A stretch of DNA of 64,000 nt from Ceratotherium simum simum (GCF_000283155.1 NW_004454178.1:24494099-24558098), one strand, 5' to 3'; shown: positions 47,845 to 60,864, counted from the stretch's first letter. Translations and numbers: made by a program. The notes: generated from the letters alone by a model not told the origin.

Positions 47845-48300
47845 ATGGCAAGCCCCTGAATCAAACTATTCTCTCTCCAAAATTCCCATGGGAAATGATT
47901 GAAAAAAATGTAAGAATAATGCTGAGAAGTGATTTAACACTGGAAAACAGGGAAGATTGGAATTCATAGGCAAGAAACTTCAGGAAATGTCTTCAACATA
48001 CTGAGTAGATGACTGGATTGAAGGAAGATGTACTAACTGGTATAATTGTGCATGTATTGGAAAAATCTCTCCTGGGAGGAAAGTGGAAGGAATCCCTGCA
48101 GAGACCCCAAGGAGCCTCAAACTCAAAGGGCTGGGGCTTTGAGGGCATGAGGCTGCGGGACAATTTTAAGAAGTGCAGCAAGCGTCAGTGCTTGGTGGGC
48201 AGAGGGGTGGGGAGCTCTGGCCAGCCCAGCTTATATCAGCTAAAACAAACATCACCAAGAAGAGACACATAGAGAAGCATTACGTGTCCTACTGCAGGAC
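47845..48300 (+). repeat. Possible old L1/HAL1 fragment
   Basis: AAGATGGCAAGCCCCTGAAT, CCCATGGGAAATGATTGAAA and purine-rich continuation resemble the 5' portion of L1ME/HAL1. Low certainty. Confidence 0.4.
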
Positions 48301-48639
48301 AGCCCCCCACAGAAGCTGCTCTCCTCTTCCCACAGCCCATGGAGTCTTTAATCAGGCACAGATACCCCCAATCAGAAAGCAACAGTCTCCAGAGGGGAAC
48401 CAGCAGCGGGGCAGTTAGTGGACAGGGAAGTGGGGGAGCTGGCAGGGAATGACCTGGCCTGAAACGTGAAGCTGGTCTCCCCTTAGTTGGTGACAGGGCT
48501 GTCCTTCATCTATAACCTGAGATGGGCCAGACTGGGGGTAAGAAGACTGAGCCAAAGGAGAGCATACCTTCACAGGTCCAGAAGATCATCTCGGACGTGG
48601 TCTCAGAGACGGAGTCACGTGGGTTCTTGTCCCAGGCCT

Positions 48640-48790
48640 TCTGATTTTCAGCTGTGACCTTCTGGCCTCAGTTTCCTGGTCTGTAGAATAGGTGTAATCT
48701 CAGTACCTCGTGCAGGGATTTTGTGAGGACTCTATGTGGTAATGTGGTTACAGCACTCTAGCATGGAGTTTTTAGGATGGCTACTCTAAA
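48640..48790 (+). repeat. MIR SINE
   Basis: GCTGTGACCTTCTGGCCTC, AGTTTCCTGGTCTGTAGAAT and GGATTTTGTGAGGACTCT are MIR landmarks. Confidence 0.65.
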
Positions 48791-48874
48791 CTGACCCCCC
48801 TAGACTCAGTGCTGGGCACTGAGAACTCAGACAGAGGTAGACGTTCAAATAATATTTGTTAAATCTACTGTTAT

Positions 48875-49400
48875 TGTTTATTTTAGTTATCTGATGCTAC
48901 AAGACAAATCACCCCAAAACTCGGTGTCTTAAAACAACAATAAATCATTTATTGTCTCCCATGGTTTCTTGTGGATCAGGAATCCAGGAGCAGCTTGGCT
49001 GGGTGGTTCTGGCTTGAACTTTCTCAGGAGGTTGCACAGTCAGAGGTCAGCCAGGTTTGCAGTCATCTGAAGGCTGGATTGGGGCTGGAGGATTCACTTC
49101 CCAGGTGGCTCATTTGCATGGTTAGCAAATTGGTGCTGCCTATTAGCAGAGGGCTCATCCCTCTCCATGTGGGTCTCTCCATGTGGTTTGGGCTTCCTCA
49201 CGTAATAGTGTCTAGATTCCAAAGATGAACATCTTGACATCTAGAGAGAGAGGACCAGGAGGAGGCTGTATCTTTTTTATGACTTAGCATAGGAAATCAG
49301 ATGTCGTCAAACTTCTGCCATATTCCATTGGTCAGGGCAGTGACAAGTCTGCCCAGATTTGAGTGGAGGAAACTAGACACCCCCTCTCTCAGTGGAAGGG
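48875..49400 (+). repeat. Old dispersed repeat, family uncertain
   Basis: The text GTTATCTGATGCTACAAGAC AAATCACCCCAAAACTC .. CTTAAAACAAC .. ATTTATTGTCTCCCATGG .. GGAATCCAGGAGCAGC TTGGCTGGGTGGTTCTGG, ending in TGCCATATTCCATTGGTC, matches a very common mammalian interspersed repeat. I cannot name its family with certainty. Confidence 0.55.
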
Positions 49401-49939
49401 GTCTCAATCACACTATAAGAAGAATATGTGGAACAGAATAAGTATCTATGAATATAAATATGTGTCTTTGGAACATACAGTCTGACACATTATTGTTCTT
49501 ACTATTAGACATTAAGAGAGCAGCTTCACATCCACCTTTTGTCAAAAATTGCTGGCAGTCGGAAACTGGTCTTGTCTGTCCCATGTATGAACAGAGGTGG
49601 ACCTTTCTTATCAAGCTCTTAGTTTGATAAAACTGTCTGGAAATTTTTTTAAAAATTGGCTGGACTAATGAGATAGTATAAAAAACAGAACGCAAAAGAA
49701 CAATTCAAGCATTCATCAAATTTATATCATACTGCAAAATTTCTTGCACAAAAAAAAAAAAAACTGGCTGTGGGAGTCAATGACATAGTTGCCCATGATA
49801 TGCGGCTTTGAGGAGGAAGGAGGTAGAAGCACAGACTCCAGGAACGTCTGGAGGGAATTTCCCTCACTCAGATTTAAGGCCTCCACTCTACCCAAGCCTC
49901 TCACTCCTTACTCCCAAAATATGGCCTTGCTCCCAAAAT
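49401..49939. other. Unassigned DNA
   Basis: Contains an A-run at 49749-49762. No gene recognised. Confidence 0.35.
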
Positions 49940-49948
49940 ATGGCCTTG
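49911..49948 (+). repeat. 19-bp perfect tandem duplication
   Basis: CTCCCAAAATATGGCCTTG occurs twice head to tail with no mismatch. Confidence 0.95.
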
Positions 49949-50315
49949 CTCACTTATTCCCAGAGAAAGTAGAAACCATCACGTGGAGCTCTCTCCACTT
50001 TGCACCACCACATCTGCACTTCCACTTGTGTCTTTTTCTATCCCATCCTCCTCTCCTGGTGAAACAGAAGAGTTGCCTCTGCCCTGACTGTGGCCTGCCT
50101 CTCCCCCTGCTCTGGAGCCCCTCCAACCTCTTAATTCCAAGGACCATTAACATGTTGACTCTTACTTGTGCCTGTATCTTTGACATGTTGCTTTTACTGT
50201 CTCCTTTTCGTCGTTTCATGATATTCTCACCTTTAAAAGCATACACAAAATTGCCATCACCAACACCAATCAAAACCACCACCACCGCCAATATAAACAG
50301 TCTTTTATGCAAGCC
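49940..50315 (+). repeat. L2 LINE, left part
   Basis: Pyrimidine-rich L2 3'-side text (GCCTCTGCCCTGACTGTGGC). It contributes most of a 189-residue ORF (49789-50358), which has no protein family signature. It appears to continue after the LTR at 50788. Confidence 0.45.
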
Positions 50316-50787
50316 TGTATTAGTCTGGGTTCTCCCAGAAACAGAACCAATAAGATAGAAATAGATATAGATATAGATATATATCTCCATACATAACAAG
50401 TAATTGGCTCACATGGTTATGGAGGCTGAGAAGTCCCTGAATCTGTAGTTGGCAAGCTGGAGACCCAGGAGAGCTGATGGTGTAAATTCCAGTCTGAGTC
50501 TGAGTCCAAAGGCAGGAGAAGACGAATGTCCCAGCTTGAAGACAGTCAGGCAGAGCTGGGCGAATTGTCTCTTACTCTGCCTCCTTGTTCTATTCAGGCC
50601 TTCAACCAAGTGGATGAGGCCCACCCACACTGGGGAGGGCAATCTGCTTTACTCAGTCTACTCATTCAAATATTAATCTCATCCTGAAACACCCTCACAC
50701 ACCCAGACACACCCAGAAATAACATTTAACCACACATCTGGGCACCCCATGGCTCAGTCACGTTGACACATAAAATTAACCATCACA
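50316..50787 (+). repeat. Solitary LTR-like element (TG..CA)
   Basis: TGTATTAGTCTGGGTTCTCC at the left, AACAGAACCAATAAGATAGA, GGCTCACATGGTTATGGAGG, GCAATCTGCTTTACTCA and ACATAAAATTAACCATCACA at the right match a widespread mammalian repeat with TG and CA ends. A short (ATAGAT)n run lies at 50355-50384. Family not assigned; no internal retroviral region. Confidence 0.65.
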
Positions 50788-51280
50788 ATGCTATACTCCC
50801 CAGTCCCATCCCCCTGCAGCTACTATCTTGTCTTTCTGTTCCCTTTACACATAAACTTCCCCAAACTGCCCTCACTCACTGTCCCCATTTTCTCATGTCT
50901 CACTCAGTCCTCAGTTCACTTTAATCCAGCCTCCGCCTACATGACTTCATTAGAATTGCTCCCACTATGGTCATCAGTCAATCCAACAGACACCTTTGGT
51001 CCCTCCCACCATGCCCAGCTTCGCTGTAGCAGGCTGCATTGCCAACTGTGCTCTAGGAATGGAAACTATCTTCCTCAGGCTTCTGCAACACAACACTCTC
51101 TTGGTCTGCCTCTTACCCAGGATCCTCCGTAATTTGCTTCCATGCCTCTTCCCTCCTCTGCCTAATCATTAAGTGTTGGAGTCTCAGGCATCCTTCTGAC
51201 AGATTATTCTCTCACTCCAAATAGTCTCTCTGAGGAGAGATTGAAAGAATGGAATGAACCCAAATGCTTCAGGCTCTGAC
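50788..51280 (+). repeat. L2 LINE, right part
   Basis: CTCAGTCCTCAGTTCACTTTA, CCTCCGCCTACATGACTTC, GCCAACTGTGCTCTAGGAAT resemble the L2 ORF2 end. Together with 49940-50315 it suggests an L2 interrupted by the LTR. Confidence 0.45.
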
Positions 51281-51589
51281 AGTATCGCTCCCTTTGGGGC
51301 ATCTTCTCCTGTGCACACACTCTCTTCCTGCACCTACCCCTGACCAGTCTGCCCACAACCAGCTGAATGGAGAAGTTTGAGGAGCATAGTAGGAGTGTGT
51401 ATTAGGGAGCCCAATTGTGGGCACAGATTAGGTCAAGGTATCCACTTAGTTTTATCAGTAATAAAGCTGATATTTTTAGTTCCACCTGTCTGATACCTGT
51501 ACCTTATTTTTCAATTGCTTGAGAACTTGGAAGAAGACAGGGGGTGTTGTTTATTGTTGCAGTCAAACTCCAACATCTGTAATTAATGT
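51281..51589. other. Unassigned DNA
   Basis: Nothing recognised. Confidence 0.35.
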
Positions 51590-51700
51590 CTGCTTTCCCT
51601 GCCAGGCTGTAAACTCCATGAGGGCAGGGACTTCTCTGTGATGTACGCTCTGGATCCTCAGCACCCAGCATAGCACCAACACACATTGAAGGCAGTAACG
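51590..51700 (+). repeat. L2 LINE 3' tail
   Basis: AGGCTGTAAACTCCATGAGG, GCAGGGACTTCTCTGTG and CAGCACCCAGCATAGCACC are the standard L2 3' end. Confidence 0.75.
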
Positions 51701-51959
51701 CTTGTATAACATATTTCAATTTTCAAAATGCTTTTGCTTAATCATTGCATTTAATTTTTACAATAATAGTATTCTGCACCCCCTTCCACACCACTCTTAA
51801 AGTTAGAAATTAAAGACTCAGAGAGATTAATCAATGGAGATTCTGAGTCATAGAACTAGTAACTTTTCCCAGATGTAAAACCAAATCTTCCGAAGATTAA
51901 TCTAACAATTTTCTAAGTCTCAATGCTGCCATAAAGGTTATGTAATTTAGGTGTATGAT

Positions 51960-53420
51960 TGGATCTATGCAGAATTTTTAAAAAGAAATACGTAGTTAAG
52001 ATGCTAGTCTGATTAATAATTTTCACATTTTTCAGTTCTTGACTTCTGGAATGGCAGAATGAGGAGCTTGGCAAATCCTCTCCCTGAAAAACAATAATAA
52101 AACTGGACAAAATTATCAAAAACAACCATCTCAAGACTAAAAATTGACCAAAGCCATACAAAAAATTGAGAAGCATTGATTTAAGAAAAACTGCTGAAGC
52201 TTGGGTAAGAAAAATGGGAGTCTGTGTTGTTTTTAGCTGGGGCTGCTCCCACTTCCCCACCCCCCAGTGCAGTCAATGCAGTAGTTCTACCAGGGTGGGC
52301 ACACCCTGAAAACCAGAAACTCCCCTTCCAAAGGAAGCTTACTTGATTTGGAGCAGTGCACAAAAAAAAAAAGAAAAGAAAAGAAAAAAACCCTGTTGAA
52401 GGTGTGCTGTTGAAGATAAATAGTGATCTCAGTGACAAACAAACAGGAAAGGACAATGTCATGGCTAGCCTGATGTTTAGATGCTGCCTGGGGTGAACAA
52501 CAGACTGGCAGACTAGCCAGAAAGGTAAGGGGGAAATCCAAGGATTGAGACATTCATAGTCGACCTCGATAAGCTGCTTGGCAGTTTGGAAGGTTGTGCG
52601 TATGTGCAAGATGTGAGCATGCTCAGGAGAGAACAGAGAGGGCCCTAGCTATCTACACATCCCTGGCTGAACACGAGGCCTTGAGCACATACAGAGAAGA
52701 CATGAGAATGTCCCACAGAAAGTAAAAGTCAGGGAAGATTCGTAAACTGCCTGAACTTTGAATGCATCCCCAACCTACAAACAGACTCATTAGCAAATGC
52801 TTACTGACTTGAGATATTTGAGCACAAACTCTGACCGATCTTGTAATCAGTAATCTTGCATGATTACTAAGCTCTGATGAAGTAGGAGTGATTCTGAGAA
52901 AGTTAGGCTCAAAAATAAAGACTATAATAGTAATTTTTTAGAAAACTGAGCAGAGACATTAGCAGCTACACACTGATGGGGAGACAGACTATGGAATTGG
53001 TCCTGGCAATTCACTAAACAAACAAAAGCAATAACAACAGAAACTCTCAGAGCTGTGGGAAAATCCGAATCCAAAGTTGATACAATATGATATCTAAAAT
53101 ATCCAGTTTTTAACAAAAATATGAAACTCGCAAAGAAACAGGAAAGTGTGATGTATACACAGGATTAAAAAAAATAAATCAATAGAAACTATCTCCAAAG
53201 GTCCCCAGATGTTGAGCTTAGCAGACAAAGACTTCAAAGCAACTATTATATGTTCAAAAAATTTAAGGAAACCACATTTAAAGAATTAAAGGAAAGTATG
53301 ATGACAATGATTGATCAAATAGAGAAAATTAATCAGGAGATAGAAATTATAAAAAAGAACCACATGGAAATCGTGGAGTTGAAAACATCACTACAAGAAA
53401 CACTTTGGATTTTCTTGTTT
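51960..53420 (+). repeat. Old L1/HAL1 LINE, 5' and ORF1-side
   Basis: 52040-52220 and 52920-53420 follow L1ME/HAL1 5' text (TGGAATGGCAGAATGAGGAG; ACCCTAGAAACTCTC-type tract near 53040). An open piece at 53250-53486 begins MFKKFKETTFKELKESM and is Lys/Glu/Ile-rich with a heptad-like pattern, consistent with an ORF1 coiled coil. Stops break the remainder; inactive. A (AAAAG)n run lies at 52365-52390. Confidence 0.65.
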
Positions 53421-54443
53421 CATCCTCACATTGACCCAAAAGAGGTACAGATGAGACTGAGGCACAGAGAGGATATTGAGTGCTGAGGCTCAGAATGCAT
53501 GGCTCCAAAGCCAGTGCTCTTAATCATCACACTGATTGCTTTTTGAGCACCCAATGTGGCTGGCATTGTGCTGGTCTTCTGGGATATAAAGGGCGAAAAC
53601 ACTGGCAGCAAGGAGCTTGCAGTCAGTGATTTGTGCAGTACACATATCTGACTGATTTTAAATGGCAAATGCACATTTCATTGACATGTGGCTTGGTAAA
53701 CAGGTCTCCTAGGTGTGTGACCCAGGGAGAAAAATGAGACAAATGTTTAAGGGTGGGATCCTCTGGCTTGTGCTCTCACCTATCCATTGCCAAATGGCCA
53801 TGTTCCCCTTGTAAGAGAAGCATAGGCTGGCCTTTCCGGAGGTGACTAAGCCCCTTAATCTCCTGAAGTTGCTTCAGAAGCTCCTTCTGTCCTGGTTCTT
53901 CTGGTTGCAGTCTGAGTCAGAGACTTGAGGCTCTATATCCAGTTACAACTTCTCCTGCTTCTAGAGAAAGAACTTTTAGGAAGGAAGAAAAAGAAATTCA
54001 CTGTTTTTGCTCTGAAGATCTTTTCTTTGAGGTCCCCTCAGAGACAAAAGAAAGACTAGAAAGCTATGGCAGTGTCTCCTTCTGAGGATATGAAAGTAAA
54101 CAAAAAAGACCTCATGATTAGATCACCAAATCAGTGCCTTTGCATTTTTTTTTTAATTCCCATCTTTACATACCCTAGGAATCTTCACTTAACTGAGAAC
54201 CTTGGCTTTTATAGTCTTCAATCCGATCCTTCTGTTTTAGATTGCAGGGTTAAAACTTCTTTCTTTATGATTAATTCCTATGATCAGTTTGGATTATGTT
54301 TTAGTTTTCAGTTAAATATTTTTTAATCCAAGTGGTACTGGATTTTATTTTTTCATGGGTGTTAATGTTCTTGATTTCTCTGAGAAATTTTTATTTTATC
54401 CAATTTTTTATTTAGCTTGATGATGGCATTAACATTTTTTGGG
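53421..54443. other. MIR/L2-like remnants and unassigned DNA
   Basis: 53425-53560 (GAGACTGAGGCACAGAGAGG, GGCTCCAAAGCCAGTGCTC) resembles an antisense MIR. 53545-53660 (GAGCACCCAATGTGGCTGG) resembles an old LINE tail. The rest is unassigned. Confidence 0.45.
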
Positions 54444-54697
54444 GGGGCCGGCCTGGTAGCATAGTGGTTAAGTTCACGTGCTTCACTTCAATGGCCCGGG
54501 GTTCACAGGTTCGGATCCCAGGCGCAGACCTACACTACTCATCAAGCCATGCTGTGGTAGTGACCCATATACAAAATAGAGGAAGATTGGCACAGATATT
54601 AGCTCAGGGACAATCTTCCTCAAGCAAAACGAGGAAAATTGGCAACAGATGTTAGCTCAGTGTCAATCTTTATCACCAAAAAATAAAATAAAATAAT
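54444..54697 (+). repeat. ERE SINE
   Basis: GGGGCCGGCCTGGTAGCATAG, GTGGTTAAGTTCACGTGC, B-box GGTTCGGATCCC at 54510, and two GGAAGATTGGCA/GGAAAATTGGCA modules near the end followed by AAATAAAATAAAATAA. Long form with duplicated tail module. Confidence 0.9.
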
Positions 54698-57389
54698 ATT
54701 ATTTGGGAGCCAGGCTATCCACTGGTGGTGCAAAACTCTTCTGTGCTGCATTTGATTGATTGACACAGAGCAGTCATCCACTTGTACATCCGGGCTTCTA
54801 AACCAAGTATATTAGCTCAAATTAAGAAGAGAAAGGTATTTCTATTTCCCCCATTGAAAGAAAGAAGCCATTCCTGGAGAAAGTTTATGTCAATGCCAGT
54901 AGGGGTACAACCTTCCAAGAAATCTCACTGTGGACCACACTGGTGACATAAGCCCTTGTCACCTGGAACATTCTAGAAACAAAGGGATTGACATTGGCTG
55001 TGACAGTTTTGAAATCCAGGAATTTGAGCTCTGCTCAAATAGGCAACCTACCGTCTGGTAACGGGTTGTTTCTCTTCCTCCCAGAAAATGGTGCTAAGTT
55101 CAGTCATCCTCATTGCCCTCACAGGAGAGAGAACAAGTAGGGTATTTGCAGGTCACCCTGGAAGACTGCTATTCTAGTGAGGTAACAGATTCTTTCTCAC
55201 AGACTTTTTCTTACGTGTGCTTATGTAGCAGGTAGATGAAGTCTCCCACCTCAGATCTTTATGTATCATAATTCTCACCACAGGCTAAGTGGGATTAGGT
55301 CAGAGAAGAACTGATGGTGGTTACTACTTTGAGGTTTGGTTGTTAATTTGTTACTCAATGAACTAGGAAAGTAGAGTTCACAGCAATTTGGATGGCCGGT
55401 TGTCCATGAACCTACATTCATAGCCTGATGGGACTTGGGAGCCAGAGATATTGGGAGTGGAAGGGCCCTTACCTTTTTCCAGACTTGAACTCTAGGAGCT
55501 GCCCAAATATTAAACCTTCTTAGCAGACAACCATCATGACAGATGAAGCCTGTGGGCTTGGGCCCCAGTGTGCCGTGGAGCTCAACTGAGATCTGGTCCA
55601 TATATGGGGATCTGGGTGGAATGCTTACTCCAAAGGATGTCTGAATATTGCCAGAATATGGGACTATTAAATAAAAATTCCAAGGACTTTTATCCAGTCT
55701 CTTACATAAGAAGAGAGGACACCCTGTCTTCTCTAAATCCTTAGGGACTGAGAGCTTTGTAGGGGCAGGTAGTGATTGGCCAAGAGAGCCCCTTCACTTT
55801 TCCTCCTATCTGTCTTATATGTCTGTTAACATCCATTCGTCTGTCTTATATGTCTATCCATCCTACACGTCTGTCATATAGCTGTCTGTCTGTCTATTAT
55901 ATGACGCTTTCATTGATGCCTTGGCGTGATGGATTTCTTATGTTGACCCATGACCTTGACCTTGACTTCTAGCTCTAAAACCAGAACTGAAGATGCAAGT
56001 CAGAAAAGGATTGAGATCTGATCTTTCTGTTGTAAAAGATGCTCATTATGCCTTCAAGTGCCTGTTAATTTATTTTGTATTGTCCTGTCATGATAATCCT
56101 ACTGGTTTATCATGTGTAATTGATACTTCACTTTTCACCAACTTTTGAAGTTGATTTGAGTTTTATATTTATTTTCACAAACACTGAAAGGTAATGAATA
56201 GGAAGAAAATTACATTTGAATAGAATTTCACTGTAGTCATCTTATATACAGTTGATCCCCTAATTCCCAGTCTTGTTTTCTCTGAAATATTTCAGTACCG
56301 TGAACAAATCCAGGGAAAGCTGAACACCAGTTGGGTTTGTTGTAGTCTCAAGCTGAATAATCAAGGAGCTGTCAGCTTTCTGATCTTTAGTTCTCTTAAG
56401 GAAAACCCAAATCTTACTTTAAAAACAGAATACCCAGCTTGGTCTTTCTCTTGGGAAAAAACTCTTGTGCTCTGCTCACATTTTCCTTTTTGTGGGAAAA
56501 CCTTGAAGACAGAGACTTGTGCTTCTAATTTCCATGTAGAATATACTTACTGTTTCCACAATCAATTTCCTTGTCTACACCACAGATCCCTGCTATGTGG
56601 GATGAGAGAGCCGGTGTTGCCTGGTGTAAAATCTGTTGAGTCACAGGGTTTCTAGGGGAGAAAACACTCAAACATATTATTGTTTTAATTTTTTTTCTTC
56701 TCAAACTCTTATTTTATAAAACAACTCTCAAAGCCTCTTGAAAATTCAATAACTTATATGGTCATTTTGCAAGACCTAAGGTGAAACACACCAGAAAAAA
56801 ATCCGTATATATATACATTTTTTTTTTTTAAGTGAATGCAGACTTCAAAATGAAGGCAAGAAGCTTGGCAATTACCATTTGTGTTTTGCCAAACTCAAAA
56901 CAGTTGGATTTTTATGGTTTTAAATGTTCTAGAAATCCAAGAAATGACAAGCTTGCTCATCTCTCACTTTTATAAGGAACAGTGATCGTGCCACTTTTGG
57001 GACAACAAGGGGAAAAAGGGAGCACCTATTGAACCCAAGAACATTAGGATGTATGTTAAATTTGGCAAGGGGTCTCCAAAGACTCTAGGAAAGTGTGGTC
57101 AGAGGTTTGTGGGTGTGGGAGGGACAGACATGAGAGCCATATCTGAAGGATACAAAGGTAGAAAGGAGCCACTCAGGGAGCAACCAATGCTGCAGTCCTC
57201 ATGTGCTGGTTGCTCTGGATGCTTCAGATGCCCGTGCTGTGGATGCTGTGGGACCCATTCACGAACCCATAGCAAGAGCAAGAGCAAGTCAGGGACACTC
57301 AAGAGCCATGGACTCCTGAATGGGAGAGCAAAGACCCCATTCCTGGAGGCATCACCCTTTACCACCTGGTCACCAACTGCCACCTCTGT
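54698..57389. other. Long unassigned stretch
   Basis: No gene or firm repeat apart from the pyrimidine-rich imperfect repeat near 55800. The 141-residue ORF at 57049-57474 includes a Cys-rich run and a Lys/Ser run but runs into the following L1, so I regard it as chance. Confidence 0.35.
55795..55910 (+). repeat. Imperfect (TGTC/TATC)n low-complexity repeat
   Basis: ATCTGTCTTATATGTCTGTT .. CGTCTGTCTTATATGTCTAT .. ATAGCTGTCTGTCTGTCTAT; a decayed tetranucleotide array. Confidence 0.8.
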
Positions 57390-59320
57390 GTTGCCAATTT
57401 TTAACTGTAGCCATTCTATTGGGTTTGTAGTGGTGTCTCATTGGGATTCTAATGATCATGTCCTTGACGGCTAATAATGCTAATGATGTTGAGCAACTTT
57501 TCATGGGCTTATTGTCTACTCAATTCTTCAGTCCATCTCCTATTGGGTTGTTGATCTTCTGATTATTGAGTTGTATGAGTTCTTTATATGTTCTGCAAAT
57601 AAGTTCCCTGTTAAATATAGGTTTTGAGACTATTTTCTTCCAGTCTCTGACCTGCCTTTTTATTTTCCTAAAAATCTTTCAATGAGCAAAAGTTTTAATT
57701 TTGATGAGTCCAACTAACTGATTTTTTTTTTATGGTTAATGCTTTTTGGGTCTTGTATAAGAAATATTTGCCTACTTCATTGTCATAAAGATTTTGCCCT
57801 ATTTTTTCTTCTAGAAGCTTTATAGTTTTAGCTTTTATGTATAGGTCTGTGATGCATTTCACATTAAGTTTTGTATATGCCATGAGGTAAGAGTGAAAGT
57901 TAACTTTTCCCCCATGTGGATATCCAATTTTTCCAGGACCATTTGTTGAACAGATCGTGCTTTCCTCATTGAATTGTCTAGCATCTTTGTCAAAAATCAA
58001 ATGACCATAGATGTCTGGGCCTATGTCTGTACTCATTTTGTTGCATTGATTGATATGTCTACCATTATAAGACTATCATTCTGTCTTTATTACTGTAGCT
58101 GTGCAGTCGGTCTTGAAATTATGTGGTATAAGTCTTCAATTTTGGTGTTTCTTTTTTTTCCAAAATTGTTTTCACTCTTCTAGTATGTCTGCATTTCCAT
58201 ATTAATTTGAGAATAAGCTTATCAATTCCTACCAAAAATCCTGTTGGGATTTTAATTGGGGTTGTGTTGAATCTATAAATTTGGGAGAACTGACATTTTA
58301 ACAATATTAAATTCTGTAATTCATGAGCATGCTATTTACATATGTCTTCTTTAATTTTCCTCAGCAATGTCGTGTAGTTTTCAGTACAAGTAGTCTTGCA
58401 TATATTTTGTTAAATTTATTCCCGGATATTTCACGATTTTGCATGATAATGTAAATGGTATTTTTAAAATTTTATTTCCCTTTTTTTGTTGGTAGTATAC
58501 AGAAATACAATTGATATTTACATATTTACTTGTATCCTGCAACCTTCCTAAATCCAGTTCTAGTGGCTTTTTTTGTAGATTCCTTAGGATTTTGCATGTA
58601 TATAATCATGTCTTCTGTGGGGAAAAAAAAAGACAATTTAACTTCTTCCTCTTCTATTTATATATTATTTATTTTTTCCCTTGTCTTAATGCACTGGACA
58701 GGGCCTGTAGTACAATATTGAACAGAAGTGGTTAGAGTGGAAATCCTTTTTTTTTTTTTTTTCGATTGTACAAGAAAGGTATTCAAATTTTCACTATTAG
58801 GTATGATGTTAGCTGTAGATTTTTTCATAGATGCCTTTTATTGAGTTGATAAAGTTCCCTTCTATTTGTAGTTTACTGAGAGTTTTTATCAAGAATAGGT
58901 GACGAATTGTGTCAATTGTTTTTCTGTATTTATTATGGTGATCCTATGTGGTTTTTTCCTCTTTTATTCTTTTAAAGTGGTGAATTACACGGATTGGTAT
59001 TTGAATGTTAAACAAGCCTTGCATTCCTGAAATAAATGTCTCTTGGTCATGATATATCTTCCTTTCACACATATCACTATCTTTGGTGGTTTAATAACAT
59101 TTTATTAAAAATTTTTCCTTCTCTAGTTTTGAGGGATATTCTATAGTTTTCTTTTCTTGTAATGTCTTTGTATAGTATTCATATTGGGGTTATATGTTAT
59201 ACTGGCCTCATAAAATGAGTTGAGATATGTTCCTTCCTCTTATTTTCTTAATTTATGCAGAATTGTTATGATTTCATCCTTAAATTTTCTACATGTATAG
59301 CTTAGTATTCAGTCTAAGAC
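57390..59320 (-). repeat. L1 LINE, antisense, about 1.9 kb
   Basis: The stretch runs from the 3' UTR side (TTGAGCAACTTTTCATGGGC at 57488) through ORF2 C-terminal text (58140-58320 and 57695-58036 on the - strand keep short open pieces). The 61-residue piece at 58119-58304 has an ORF2-like FLVGIDKLILKLIWKCR motif. Internal T-run at 58748-58762. Multiple stops: not active. Confidence 0.85.
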
Positions 59321-60864
59321 TCAAAGGGAGTGCTGTATGCATTGCTGGTGCTCCTTCTGTATACAGCTCCTTCCTCTCCAGCACTCTGAACAGCAAATTC
59401 TCACCACTTCATCCTGCCCCAGTCCTGACCTCTGTCTTCTCAACCCAACAAGACCACCACAGTTAGATCCCCCCACTCAGTGTCACAGTTTAGAATGTGC
59501 TCAGAAACAAGCAGAAAGCTGGGGCAATTGTAGGGCTTACCTAATTTATTTATTTTTTATCAGAGATTATAATCCTACTCTGCCTGTTGTCCAATACTTA
59601 AAAACAGCTGTTTCACAAATTTTGACCAGATTTCTAGTGATTTTCAATGGAAGTTATGATACCAGTTACTTTAGCATAGCTGCATGCAGAAATGCCTCCT
59701 TATTTAAGCAAGGAGCTCCTATTTGAGAATAACCAAAATCTGGAAAGGATAACTAATCCTCTGGATGGTATAAAAGGAATTCAAGGGGAGTTCAGGAGAC
59801 CATAACTCAAAGCCAAATATAACGTGAGACCACACTGAGCACAAACATGTAAATATGAACATTTGTAAAGAAATATCTTGTCTGCAAAATGACTGAGAGT
59901 TGGCTCAGAAGAACCTTGGGGAATCAACTGGTGTTTTAGTTGACTGTGGGCTCTACAGGAGTTAACAGAGTATGTGGTCCCCATAAGTCTGAAGTGATTT
60001 GAGTCTGCATCACAATAGGCAACGTGAGAAGACAAAAGACAGGATCCTGGATTGTTGCCCTTCAGTGCCTGCCAGTTCCCATCCTGAAGGCCATCGTCTG
60101 AAGGACACTGACTCAGTGGGGGAGACCTAGGGTGTTTACCCTAGAGTAGAAAAGACAGTGTGAAGCCGGATAGCTTTGTTCAAAGCCTAAACTGAGAATA
60201 GGCATGTTCCATTCTGGCTTAGTGGGGAAGACGGGGAGTAAAGTTGGTAACAGCTTATGCAAAGATGAATAACAATTGTGAGAATTGTCCCAAACCATAA
60301 TGGGCTATCAGGAAGGATTAAGAGTTCCTTCTCCTGCGAAACGTCTAGGCAGGATCTGGTCACTCAAGAGATAAGGATATCCTGGAGCTTGAAGTATCAG
60401 ACTCCCAAGTGATTCTTGCCAACCTTTGCCACATCATGGCCCACATAGGAAATAACAATTGTATAGGACCCTAGGATGACAAGATAGCCTCTTGTAGCTG
60501 TAGGTGACCTGCGGGGGGCTCTGGGTAGGAGCTTCAGCTACCTCAGGCCCTACCTGGCCTTCTCATTACTTGTAATCCATTCCTGATCATGGAGATCCTT
60601 CAGGCCTATCATTCTATGAGAAAAATATATCTGCGATGGGTCCTTCCAGATAAAATAATTATATAAGAATTGTCACAGTTCTGGTGCCAAGCTGCTTTCT
60701 TCCTCTACCTTCCCACCCTGAAACTACTGACTTTTCATAGAAATGAATTTTGGTATTGAGATGGTATATTATTCTCTAATTTTAATCTCCACTCAGGAAA
60801 TCAGACCAGGGATGCGGGTTTTACGAGAATTCGGAGTCCCACTACTTAGCTGACCTGATCAGGG
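59321..60864. other. Unassigned DNA with possible L1 remnant
   Basis: 59540-59700 resembles a further LINE piece. A TATAAAAGG at 59770-59778 has no associated exon. Nothing else recognised. Confidence 0.35.

Noticed and set aside
49789..50358. Longest single ORF in the window (189 aa, + strand)
   Set aside because: It lies on pyrimidine-rich L2-like sequence, runs into an LTR, has a comparable ORF on the opposite strand, and shows no recognisable domain.
57049..57474. 141-aa ORF with a Cys-rich run, zinc-finger-like at first sight
   Set aside because: The cysteines are in a CCGCC pattern without C2H2 or RING spacing, and the ORF ends in L1 sequence.
59768..59780. TATAAAAGG as a gene promoter
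   Set aside because: No CpG enrichment, initiator or downstream exon was found.
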